In this document: positions 37,203-49,608 of the stretch, piece by piece
How the letters are laid out: the number at the start of each line of letters is the position of its first letter
Position numbering within the stretch: position 1 is the first letter of the stretch
NCBI RefSeq assembly: GCF_001540865.1
Contig: NC_033636.1
Location: 9,446,192 to 9,510,191 of the forward strand
Length of the DNA stretch: 64,000 nucleotides
DNA from: Ananas comosus
Taxonomy: Eukaryota; Streptophyta; Magnoliopsida; Poales; Bromeliaceae
Direction: 5' to 3'
The notes under the pieces: generated by a model
The model's input: the letters and a program-made list of their open reading frames with translations, nothing else
What the model was told of the DNA's origin: nothing
Databases searched by the model: none
Program-made: the position numbers and the translations under genes

Positions 37203-38429
37203 AAAATTTTTAGGTGAGGTTTAGGCTAGCTAACTGTAGGGATCAATGCGGATTGTTGTGCCGTCGTGTCAAGTGAGATTTATGGGCAAAGTGAATCGAA
37301 AATCTTATTGTGTTTTCAACCTTTTATTTTTTGAGATTATATAAATACCGCAGGTTTTCTAAAGTCGTTTTTAGTAAAAAGAAATGGTATATTTTTGATA
37401 TTTTCGTCGTAAGAAATCGAATATTTATTAAGCTTCTATACGAATGGTTAGCTTCATCGACATTGTATCACTCTTCGTATTTATCGTATAATTTAATTCG
37501 TATTAATTGATACCTCTTTAATCGATATAAATCACTTGTCTCAAACCATTGGACAATAATAATAAGTGTTTTAATTTCTTATCGATTTTGGTTACAATTT
37601 TCTTTCTCACATGCAAAACGATCTCAACGATAAGTTCATGTCAAAGTCTTTTATTATTGTTAAAGAGGTAATTATATAAGAGGGGGTTTTGTTGAAAATC
37701 AACTTCGATTTGATTCTTCGTAAAACGAAGACGTTTATCTTCCGAATTAAATCGAAGGGGTTAGTCAACTAGTTGAGGAACATTGTCAAATGTTGTAGAA
37801 GATGTGTGTAGTGGATTTTTTAACGGATGTTTACTTTTCTTCCCAACAAGTATATCTTGGATATATAGTGGATTTATTCTGTTCATTTTTCTGGTACAGT
37901 GTTGTTGTAAAAATAGATACAGGGTGACCAAATATATATAATCAGAATTTAAAAACAGTGCGCATAGTTATTGTTTATTTGTTGTACTCAAATACCTTTC
38001 AAATCTTTCCCTTGTACACATGAACGGATAAACTAAAATTTTTTACGTTCTCCTGAATTCTCTTGTAGTTGGTAACTAAAATATCGAAACTTTCCCTTGT
38101 TTAACATCAGGAACTTATTCAGTTAGTGAAAATTTACGAAGAAGATTATAAAAGATTAGATACTCTTCACAGATGAACGGTTTTTTTTTTTTTTTTTTTT
38201 TTTTTTCTAAGCATGCCGGAGCCGGCCAGCTAAAGACGCCTGCGTGTGCTCAAGCGGCTTTTCCCTTCTCTTTATTTTTTTTTTTTTTTTTTTTTTTTTG
38301 CTGGTTTTTGCTTCTTCTTTCTCTCCTTTTTTTGTAGAAGGCAGCGCGCCGAAGTGTTTTGGCTGCTTAGCCTCCGGCCTTTGCTATCTTAAAAGCCCCC
38401 GGCTTCCTCCCCGGCTCTTTCGCGTCGAA
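37203..38429. other. Sequence unrelated to the flanking duplicates
   Basis: About 1.2 kb without a recognisable gene, lying between the N at 37202 and copy 2. A GC-rich patch with two long T-runs lies at 38180-38410. It may have been misplaced by scaffolding. Confidence 0.45.
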
Positions 38430-40430
38430 TATTCAAATCCTAATCCGACTCCAAACTCGAAATCCAAACCTGAATTCGAACCCGATCCCGTACCCGATGA
38501 ATTTTAAAAATTCATATTCAAATCCGAATCCGACCAAAAATTTAAAATCCAAACCCGAAACAATTATTTCTCTCTTCAATATTTCAAAATATATTACATT
38601 AAATCTAAATTTTTAAAATACAAATTCAAATATAACTTCAAATTTTTATATACATATAATGTAAAATAAATTCGGGTTCGGGTCGGTTGGGGTTCGGATT
38701 GAGTTCAGTCAAAATTCATATCCGAATTCATATACGTCGAGTTTTTGTTTTTAATATCCATATTCAAAATTATATCCGTTTAGTATCGAATAAATTTGCT
38801 CCGTTCGAATTCGAATTTAGATAAAATTTCGGATACCCATACCCACTAACATCCCTAAGCATAACTACTTCTTAAAAATGAAATAATAATGATAAATAAT
38901 AATGATATAAATACTAATTAAGAATGAATTGCTGTACAGCTATGAATGAGAACGTTTCAGCTTCACAAATTTAATTATTGAGAGCTCCTATGTCACAACC
39001 GCGTGCATACATATTCCACCAATTTGTTCTCATTCTCTAATAAATGAGACAACATTTTCCAGGTCAACAATTTCCTACTAGTTATTATCCACAGTAATTC
39101 AAAAATTTACTACTAAAGTATCACCCTTTTTATAGTATGATAATCAAAAATATAATTTAGCCATGCATATATTATATAAAATTTTGGCTAAATTACTGTT
39201 TTGGTTCTTAAATTATAGAGCGCATGATATTTTAATTTTCAAATTTTATTTTGATGTAATTTCTAGTTTGAATTTTGTAAATTATTGTAATCAAGTTTTA
39301 TATTCCAATTTAGTGCACTTAATATTGACATATCACTAATATAATTTCTTAATCATTGTCGCATGATTAATCATAATACAGTTATATTACTTTCACATTG
39401 ACAATACATTAATATTTAGTTAAATAAATTAGATTGTGTGACTTAATTGCTATAATTGTAAAGATTCGAATAAAAAATTACAATATATTAAAATTTCAGA
39501 ACCATAGTTTGGCCACTAAAAGTGTAATTTCGTTGAAAAATTCATGACTATGTGTTTGGTAGAAACGAATGGGACCTAGTCACAATATTGAAAGAGTATG
39601 GGGGCCACCCGTGCATTTTATTTGCCCTTTATACCTGTATCTAAATAAAATACTTAGCAACTAATCTGCACGTAAACGTAGTTGCGTTCAGATGGAGAAG
39701 TTCGTGCATGAAAAGCATACATATAACATTTTTTTTTTGTTTTACGTTAACATAAGATCAAAAAAGATATATCGTAATCAATTTATACATTAAATTAGTT
39801 AAAGTATAAACTAGCGATTTTTGATAATTAACAAGTAGGAGATTTTGAACTTCTTTTTAGTTTTCTGGTTGTTTAATGTTTTCATTAATAAAAAAAAAAT
39901 TGCTTATTCATAATAATCGATCATGAATTTGTCGTTTTACATTTGAAATTTTTAATTAATCACCGACGTGTAGACCGCGTACGTTCATGCAGTAATAATA
40001 ATAATTTCTCGTTTGGATGGGACGCGGTTGACTTTTGTGATTATCTTAAAGAAATATTTAACATGCTAATAATAATATTCTCTCTAATATTAATTTCTTT
40101 CCAAATCCCAGTATTTCTCCGCAATTTCGTGGTCTTATATTGGACAATTTTGTTTCCATTTTTTTTTTTTTTCAATTTCCTTTATTTTTATATTTATTTT
40201 ATTAATTCAAACTCAAAGCTCCAAAAGAGGGAGTAATCCGCGTGGTTGGTTGTTTTGTCACAATACGCCATGTCGTCGTCATCGTCGCCGCCTCCCCCTC
40301 CGCCGAGCTCGGCCCAATCCCCGCCGCCATCAAACCCCACTCCGCCGCCGTCTCCCCCGTCTCCGGCGACTCCTTCGCCGTCGTCTTCTCCGCCTCCGGC
40401 GACCCCCTCCGCCTCGCCTCCGCCGCCGCC
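38430..40430 (+). repeat. Copy 2 of the PERK upstream region
   Basis: Nearly identical to 41290-43224, except that copy 3 lacks about 65 bp present here near 39195-39260. It starts inside the MITE-like block and ends inside PERK exon 1 at the N at 40431. Confidence 0.9.
40270..40430 (+). pseudogene. Truncated PERK exon 1, copy 2
   Basis: Starts ATG and encodes the same first residues as the intact gene ([20 protein letters not shown]) through about 53 codons of proline-rich sequence, then hits the N at 40431. It extends a little further than the left side of the gap in copy 3, so it may be the missing sequence there. Confidence 0.8.
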
Positions 40431-40431
40431 N

Positions 40432-43087
40432 GCAAGTACACATGTTCCCTTTCTAAACTTTCCATAAACTCATGTTGTTTATTTGTTATTGATACGCGTG
40501 ACAAAAATTTAAGACTAATATATATAAACCAGTGGGACATAGATAAAAATGTTGTTGTGACATGGTCTTTTTACTTGTCTTATTTAGGTGATATATAGGT
40601 TCTATATGAACAACCCTTCTTTTCATTTGTAGGCAATTTTTTAGGTGATGTGTGTAGAAGATGTTGTAAACTGTTACAAGGAGTTGATCAACTGATTGGG
40701 GAAGCTAAATTAAGCCTTCTATTTGCAGAAGCAAAATGCTTCTTAGTTTAGCTTCAACTAAAAGTTGTTTTGGGGGAGAATATATTAATGGAGAAATTGT
40801 TATTATTTTCTGAAACTGTACTTGAATAGCAACTCTAGCAAAACGTACACTCTTTCTTTTAACATTGGTTTTAGCTATTCTTTAATTTTGTGAATAAATT
40901 TTAGCTATTGGTTAATTATGTGAATAATAATATCAGGTTACAAAACCCAGTTCTCTAAATATAGCTAATTTTTTCCATAGTTAATTATGCTTAATTTAAT
41001 ATGCTATTTATGCTTCTCACTATGTTACAGCTACTTCGATTGGTAAGCATATCTTCGAATTATTTATAAGCTAAAGAATGCTGCTTTTATAGTTTTTATA
41101 TGGTAAAGAAAAATGATTTTTGCTGAAATCTTTTGGACGCCATAAATATATTAGAGTTTTTTATTTTCCAACTTTTGTGTTATTCTAAAAGCTAAGTGAA
41201 ACGGGTATTTAGAGTGAACTGTGCTGCCGTGTTGTTAGGCGTAACTAGGGATGTCAATCGATCGGATTTGGAGTGGATTTTTAAAAATTCAAATCCTAAT
41301 CCGACTCCAAACTCGAAATCCAAACCTGAATTCGAACCCGATCCCGTACCCGATGAATNATTTTAAAAATTCATATTCAAACCCGAATCCGACTAAAAAT
41401 TCGAAACCCGAACTCAAGCCCGAAATTTAAAATCCAAACCCGAAACAATTATTTCTCTCTTCAATATTTCAAAATATATTACATTAAATCTAAATTTTTA
41501 AAATACAAATTCAAATATAACTTCAAATTTTTATATACATATAATGTAAAATAAATTCGGGTTCGGGTCGGTTGGGGTTCGGATTGAGTTCAGTCAAAAT
41601 TCATATCCGAATTCATATACGTCGAGTTTTTGTTTTTAATATCCATATTCAAAATTATATCCGTTTAGTATCGAATAAATTTGCTCCGTTCGAATTCGAA
41701 TTTAGATAAAATTTCGGATACCCATACCCACTAACATCCCTAAGCATAACTACTTCTTAAAAATGAAATAATAATGATAAATAATAATGATATAAATACT
41801 AATTAAGAATGAATTGCTGTACAGCTATGAATGAGAACGTTTCAGCTTCACAAATTTAATTATTGAGAGCTCCTATGTCACAACCGCGTGCATACATATT
41901 CCACCAATTTGTTCTCATTCTCTAATAAATGAGACAACATTTTCCAGGTCAACAATTTCCTACTAGTTATTATCCACAGTAATTCAAAAATTTACTACTA
42001 AAGTATCACCCTTTTTATAGTATGATAATCAAAAATATAATTTAGCCATGCATATATTATATAAAATTTTGGCTAAATTTCTAGTTTGAATTTTGTAAAT
42101 TATTGTAATCAAGTTTTATATTCCAATTTAGTGCACTTAATATTGACATATCACTAATATAATTTCTTAATCATTGTCGCATGATTAATCATAATACAGT
42201 TATATTACTTTCACATTGACAATACATTAATATTTAGTTAAATAAATTAGATTGTGTGACTTAATTGCTATAATTGTAAAGATTCGAATAAAAAATTACA
42301 ATATATTAAAATTTCAGAACCATAGTTTGGCCACTAAAAGTGTAATTTCGTTGAAAAATTCATGACTATGTGTTTGGTAGAAACGAATGGGACCTAGTCA
42401 CAATATTGAAAGAGTATGGGGGCCACCCGTGCATTTTATTTGCCCTTTATACCTGTATCTAAATAAAATACTTAGCAACTAATCTGCACGTAAACGTAGT
42501 TGCGTTCAGATGGAGAAGTTCGTGCATGAAAAGCATACATATAACATTTTTTTTTTGTTTTACGTTAACATAAGATCAAAAAAGATATATCGTAATCAAT
42601 TTATACATTAAATTAGTTAAAGTATAAACTAGCGATTTTTGATAATTAACAAGTAGGAGATTTTGAACTTCTTTTTAGTTTTCTGGTTGTTTAATGTTTT
42701 CATTAATAAAAAAAAAATTGCTTATTCATAATAATCGATCATGAATTTGTCGTTTTACATTTGAAATTTTTAATTAATCACCGACGTGTAGACCGCGTAC
42801 GTTCATGCAGTAATAATAATAATTTCTCGTTTGGATGGGACGCGGTTGACTTTTGTGATTATCTTAAAGAAATATTTAACATGCTAATAATAATATTCTC
42901 TCTAATATTAATTTCTTTCCAAATCCCAGTATTTCTCCGCAATTTCGTGGTCTTATATTGGACAATTTTGTTTCCATTTTTTTTTTTTTTCAATTTCCTT
43001 TATTTTTATATTTATTTTATTAATTCAAACTCAAAGCTCCAAAAGAGGGAGTAATCCGCGTGGTTGGTTGTTTTGTCACAATACGCC
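40432..43087 (+). repeat. Copy 3 of the PERK upstream region (attached to the full gene)
   Basis: Contains the block seen at 34512, an MITE-like inverted-repeat element at 41248-41740 (ends GGGATGTCAATCGATCGG and CCCACTAACATCCC; one N at 41359), and the presumptive promoter and leader directly before the PERK ATG. The repeated 97-codon open frames in all three copies are promoter sequence and not genes. Confidence 0.85.
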
Positions 43088-46000
43088 ATGTCGTCGTCAT
43101 CGTCGCCGCCTCCCCCTCCGCCGAGCTCGGCCCAATCCCCGCCGCCATCAAACCCCACTCCGCCGCCGTCTCCCCCGTCTCCGGCGACTCCTTCGCCGTC
43201 GTCTTCTCCGCCTCCGGCGACCCCNNNNNACCCGCCCCCGCCGCCGCCCACGGCACAGCCCCCGGAGAACCCGCCGCCGCCGCCGCCCACTGCTCAGCCC
43301 CCAGCGAACCCGCCGCCGTCGGCTAACCCTCCCGTGAACCCTCCGTCTCCTCCGCCGCCCCCGGTGGCGCCGACGCCATCGCCGCCGCCGCCGCCGCCGC
43401 CGCCGCCGATAGCCCCCCTGCCCCCGGCCAATCCTCCGCCGTCTCCCCCGCCGGCGCCATCACCGTCTCCTCCGCAGGCGCCGGTGAATCCTCCCCCGAC
43501 TCCAGCAAAGCCACCACCATCTCCTACCCCTCCGCCCTCTTCTCCAACACCCACAGCCCCAGCGCCCTCTCATCCCCCTCCATCCTCTTCACCGCCGCCT
43601 CCGGCGAACCCTCCACCCTCGCCGGACAACCCGGGCTCTTCGCCGCCTCCCCCCTGGAGCCCGCCTCCTCCGACTCCGGCGCACTTTTCCACCTCGCCGC
43701 CGCCGCCGCCGCCGCCTCCGGCGATATCCTCGCCGCCTCCGCCGCCATCGCCACCCTCCTCCAAGTCGGTGTCTACGGCGGTGATCGCGGGGATATCCGC
43801 CGGAGCGGTGGTTCTCCTGGTGGCGTTTGTCGGCGTGTGCTTCTTCTGCTGGGCTAGGCGGTCGAGGCCTCGCCGGCGACCCTCAGCTCCGCCCCTGGCC
43901 TCAGGTAATTTTGTCATGATTTTGCTAAATTTAACTGTTTTGAACACATTAACCGACGATAACAGATCATATTTAGTGCAGTCGACAAAGAACTTGATGA
44001 TCGGTAACTTACATCCCAAATTTGATAGTTCATTTCTAAAAAGAAATGAACATTGTGTGTCCTGAGTAAACATCAGTGGATGCCATTGTCAGATATAAAA
44101 TGTTAGAGCTAATACATACTGTATAATTGTGTATTCCGAATTACTTCACTGACAATTTGTTCACTAAAGTTCACTTTATGATGAGATGTTTGTGTCTTTG
44201 CTCTTCCGATCAAAATCGAAGAATCGATAACAGTAGTTTGAGGCCTAGTTTTTCGTAAAAGTTATAGCTTAGCTTCCCGCGGCTCTGATAATTTTTGATA
44301 GTGTAGCATTTTCATTTTGCAGGCTTAAGGAAGATTATTATGGTGAAAATGATAACTATTTTTACATCTTCAATGCATCAAATTTTATATGCAAACTTTT
44401 ATAACTTTTTCCTAGTTATGTTTGGAAAATGGCCTTTCTCCCTTCTAATGCACCCTTCTATTTCTCAGACGACCCATATGCTTCTTGGCCTTCGCAGCAA
44501 TCTATTAAGCCGCCTCCCACTCCGCCACCCGTAACTTCGTGGCCACTCAGCAGCAGTGGCGGCTCAGCTTCTTACCCTGGCTCCGATAATCAACCGCCTT
44601 TGCAACCACTACCTCCCATGTCGCAAGGCCATTACACATACGAAGAATTAGCCGCGGCGACAAATGGATTCTCGGATACAAACCTCCTAGGGCAAGGCGG
44701 TTTCGGCCATGTATATAAAGGGACACTTGGTGGAACCGAAGTGGCAATCAAGAAACTAAGAACAGGAAGTAGGCAGGGGGAACGCGAGTTCCGGGCCGAG
44801 GTGGAAATCATTAGCCGCGTGCATCACCGCAATTTGGTTTCATTGGTTGGGTACTGCATTTATGGTGACCAAAGGCTGCTGGTTTACGAATTTGTACCTA
44901 ACAAGACCCTGGGGTTCCATTTACACGGTAACTCAAAATTTTAAGTTATTTGATACTACATTATAAGTTACTGATCAAAGTGAAGCTTTTTAATGTTCGA
45001 TGAATTTCCAGTAATTATTGGTTGAAATGACACATATAATGAGATTTTAGGAGTCATTTTGTGCAATGCATGGTTTTTTCTAGCATACCTTATCAACCTG
45101 CAGAAGAAATTTTCTCACTTAGGACCTTTCTTTTTGCAGGAAGTGGTCGACCAACCCTAGATTGGCCAAGAAGATGGAAAATTGCCTTGGGTTCTGCAAA
45201 GGGTTTGGCGTATCTGCACGAGGACTGTTAGTCTCTAATTCTTTTTTTTATATATATATTTGTGCTATTTAATTTTGATTTTCTGTATTATGGATTTTGA
45301 TACTGCTAAAAATCTGGTAAGTAGTGTTGCCAACTGAAGTTTCACTTATTCTCAGGTCATCCTAAAATTATTCATCGTGATATCAAGGCGGCCAATATTC
45401 TTCTTGATTACAACTTCGAGCCAAAGGTAGATTGCCTAAATGTTTACTTAGTTTCTTTTGGGTGACTAGTAATCCTATCCATGTCATCACTTGAAGTTGC
45501 AGATATTTTCAATTAACAAGCTGTAAGTTCTGTGCAGGTTTCAGATTTTGGATTAGCAAAGTTTCAACCTGAAGATAATACTCATGTTTCCACGCGTGTC
45601 ATGGGAACTTTCGGGTGAAGCCACTTTCTCGATCTCATTTATGCTCAACTTTACCTTTTCTATCAACAGCGATATAGGACTCGCCTAACTGAGGGTCAAA
45701 ACAATTCCCATTATGTATTTTTGGCATAAACATGCTGAAATGTTGAAGCTTTTAACTGCTTTACTGATATTTAACTTGATTAAATTAAATAATGTGAATT
45801 TCTTTTGCAAAATGTATTAACCTCTTTTATCCGTCCGATTTTTTTATCCCAGGTACTTGGCACCGGAATATGCAACTTCTGGCAAACTTACCGACAGATC
45901 GGACGTCTTTTCTTTCGGAGTGATGCTTCTAGAGCTAGTTACTGGAAGGCCACCTTTTCAATCATCTCAGACTTACATGGATGATACTCTGGTTGGATGG

Positions 46001-47483
46001 GTTGGTGTCTTAGTTTCCTCTCTTGAAAATTTTCTACATTAAACATCATCACATGACGACATTTGCTGCAATTAATAAGTTTCCCTCCAATTAAGCACAA
46101 CATACCGGTGTAGAAGTTTGCAACTAGCTGTAATAACCACTGTGAATTGGCATTGACTGTTAATTTTATAATGAGATCGATAAAAATTTCACCTCTGTAG
46201 TGGAATGGCCCTTATATCGAAGATCAACCGATTAGTTTGCTAGCAGATCTAACATGTTTTTTCATGCTAAAATGAAATAGGCAACACCACAGGATTTCAT
46301 ATGGAACGCTTACCTGCGGCAACATTTATGTGCCAATGAAGTGTAACAACAAATGCCTTTTTATTTGTGTAGCTGTTGTAGTTTACAGAACAGTTCCTTT
46401 GTAATGTAAAATTTGACGTACATGATTGGTAAGAATAACCAATCTTTTTTCATAGGTTTAGAACGGGCATTCCTTTTTCTGATCACATGTTTTCCAGCTC
46501 AGAAACTCGAGAAATTTCCTTGCGGCCGATGAAGTTCATTTGTTTTTTTTTGTTTGAAATGCAGGCAAGGCCATTGCTGTCACGGGCCCTTGAAGAGGAC
46601 AATTATGATGGTCTCATCGATCCGCGGCTTGAGACGAACTACGACCCCTACGACATGGCGCGCTTGGTTGCCTGTGCTGCCGCTGCTGTGCGTCAGACCG
46701 CAAGGCATCGCCCGCGAATGAGTCAGGTCCTTCCTTGATCATCTCTTTTTTCTTCTTGCTCCTAACTTTTTGCTCTACGCTTCGAGTCCTTGAGGCCTAA
46801 GTTGATCCCAGTACAGTTACATCCTCAGAATAACAATTTTTAGTGTAAATCCTTGAAGTTTTTCTCTATGATAATGAAACTGTTACTCCAGCAGTGATTA
46901 AAAAAAGGAAAAAAACAATACATATAAATCATCTCAGCATCATCGCCAAAACTGAAACTTAAGAAACTATTACCCAATCCGCGTGAGTGAGATATAACAG
47001 GAGAACCTGATTGAAATCGCAAACTTGAAGAGTAAGACCATAATTGAAATCGAGATCAAACTTCATTCACCCGATAGACTACACATTTAATTAGCCAGTT
47101 TCAATTTAATCACACAGTGGACTCCTAACACATGCTTGCTTGATGTTAACAATGTTTTATTGTCTTCTGACGGGAAACAATGTTTGATATTGTTGGAGCA
47201 GATAGTTCGGTACCTTGAAGGAGAAATCTCTCTAGAGGATCTGAACGCGGGTATTATGCCCGGCCAGAGCGCTTTGCAGGGCTCCGGTCAGAGCTCCGGT
47301 GAGCACATCAGAAGGCTCCGGAAAATGGCATTCGGAGGTCCAGACTACGTCAGCAGTGAATACAGCGAACAGACCAGCGAGTACGATAAGAATCCATCCA
47401 CATCGACCAGTGGAGAAGAAACGGGTGAAATCGAAGCAAAAGTATTGAACAAACACAGTCACGGCCTCAGCAGCGGACCATAG
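43088..47483 (+). CDS. Proline-rich receptor-like protein kinase (PERK), 8 exons, about 700 aa
   Basis: Plasma-membrane receptor-like Ser/Thr kinase thought to monitor the cell wall through its proline-rich, extensin-like extracellular region. Exons: 43088-43904, 44469-44927, 45140-45226, 45356-45426, 45538-45614, 45853-46000, 46565-46726, 47202-47483; the frame closes. Residues 1 to about 225 are Pro/Ser-rich with no classical signal peptide, as usual for PERKs. The membrane segment is about 232-255 ([20 protein letters not shown]), followed by a basic stop-transfer. The kinase shows the glycine loop [17 protein letters not shown] (Lys about 367), [18 protein letters not shown] and APEYATSG, so it looks active. 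The tail is Ser/Gly-rich. Positions 43225-43229 are Ns, so residues about 46-48 and the true repeat length are unknown. It lies next to two truncated copies of its own start. Confidence 0.95.
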
Positions 47484-49608
47484 AACTCAATCAATTGTTC
47501 TACACTACAGTTTTTTTTTTTCCCCCTTCCTTTTCATCTGTTATCCTCTTTTTCTGTTCATACCTTTTATTCACATGAAGATATTATTGTGCGAAAAAAG
47601 AAAAAAAAAAGAAATCAGTGTTCAAAGAGTGGAAAATTTCAATTGTGAATATGCAAGTATGTTGAAAATTGGAATTGTGCATATGCTCTTTGTATGAAGA
47701 GAGTTTAGCAGAGGAGAGAGATTATTAGAAGCCTTGCAAGTTTTCTTAGTATGTGGTTTATTTGTTTGATTCTTACTATAAATAGTTACCAATATTTTCC
47801 TATTTCCAACAAAAAGTTTTGTGTCATTATATATTTATCAATAAACAACTGTGTTTAATGTGAGAGAAATTCTTCAAAACAATGTTCCTCATTGCTACTC
47901 AATTTATCAGATATGTTTTATGACATTAAAAAAAAAAAACACGTAAATTAGAAATCCTATACTTTGGCGACGTACTTCAACGTGACAATAGCATATAATC
48001 ATTTTCGATGTTCTTAATTCCATATATTACAGCATGGTGCGCGGTGCACCGGGTGCATGCGATCATTGTACTCTTTGTGGGTCATGTTTACGGCAATGAG
48101 GGAGATGGGGCCCACTCATAGGGTAGACGAATTGCTGAGCGCCACGTCGGTCGAAACAGTGTTTGCTGCATCGACCAGGATAGCGTTCCAGATGAATCGC
48201 TGCAGGAAACAGGTTGGAGTTTCGGTGGCGATGAACCACACGTCAACACCAGCAGGGAGTCCAAGGACTCCAAGACCGAAACTTGAGAAAGCAATTTCAT
48301 ATGCTCCCATTGCACCGAGTGTATCCGTACAAATTATGCACCATGCTTACTTTTTAATAAGGAAAAACTTCAAATACTATCCTATGATTTCGGACTTTCT
48401 CACTTTAGTGCCATGTGATTTAAAATGTATCAATTTAATACTCTGTTGTTTTATTTATTTCTTTTTATTATTAATTTTACTAATTTTTTTTTATTAAATC
48501 AGTGACAAAGTTAAAACTAAAGGGTACTAAAGTGAATATTCGATAAACCTGGGTAAGGTGTCTGAAGTTTTTTGTATATAATTTAACAAAATATTAACGG
48601 AGGAGCTGACGAAAAAAAAAAAAAAATCACTAGGTACTAATTTGATACACTTTAAATCACAGAATACTAAAGTGAGAAAATACTGCGAAATCATAGAGAT
48701 GGGATTTGGAGTTTACCCTTTTAATAATTATTATTTTAAAATAAAAATGAAACAAGATAGGCGTGACCAAGCGGGCAAAAAAAAAATTCATAGAAAATTT
48801 ATTACCGAGATATTAAATAATTCTATAAGCTAACTATGGTGTACTTTGATAATTAAGATTTTAAAATAAAATTCTTACCAGGTAAACGTGATCAAGCTTG
48901 TAAAGAATAAAGTTATAGAAAATTAATTATATATATTGCCAGATTAATTACACCTTTGGTCCCATCATTTATTTAATTGTTCAGCTTGGTATTCAATCTT
49001 ATTTTTTTTATTATTAGATCTCAAATTTTATAAATAATTGTATTGTTGATTTTCAGTACTTTATTTTCATATCATCCTTAATATCATTCTTTGCATATAT
49101 AATTATCTCGACTTTTTATATCTTTAAAAGTCTTATACTTTCTTAGTGTTCATACAGACGGATCATAGAATTTTTTTCGAAACTTAAACAAAAATGATGA
49201 AACTGATCGCACATTCTCTATCAATAGACAAGACTTGATTAAAGTAAACGCGACCTATTCTATCATTAATAAATTAATGAAAACTTGAATAGCTAGGATT
49301 AAATTGAAACAAAATATAAATATAGGAACAAATAGCAAAATAATAGGTTAGGGGCTGCAATTGGCCCACGGTTCATGGGAAGCATAGATAAACCGGGTGC
49401 ATGCAATAATATTCCCCAAACAAACTTCTTGTTCCATTTTGCTTTTCTCCGCTTTGCCTTTTTCTACTCCAAATCAGAATCCTCCCTCCCCCATCTCTCT
49501 CCTCTTTGGAGTCGTTGGAGCGCTCTCCATTTCTAGGGTTTCCCCGATCACGCGCTCTCTCTTTCTCTCCGATCGACCTCTCTCGAAATCTCTAGGGTTT
49601 CCGAACCC
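47484..49608. other. Intergenic DNA between PERK and RAB7
   Basis: AT-rich, mostly featureless. A minus-strand open stretch at 48116-48310 has a protein-like composition but no family I recognise. The RAB7 leader begins near 49430. Confidence 0.5.

Noticed and set aside
43570..44073. Minus-strand Gly-rich open frame opposite PERK exon 1
   Set aside because: Antisense shadow of proline codons (CCN read as GGN).
48116..48310. Minus-strand 64-codon frame with protein-like composition
   Set aside because: It could be an exon fragment, but I recognise no family and no flanking exons, so it is not called.
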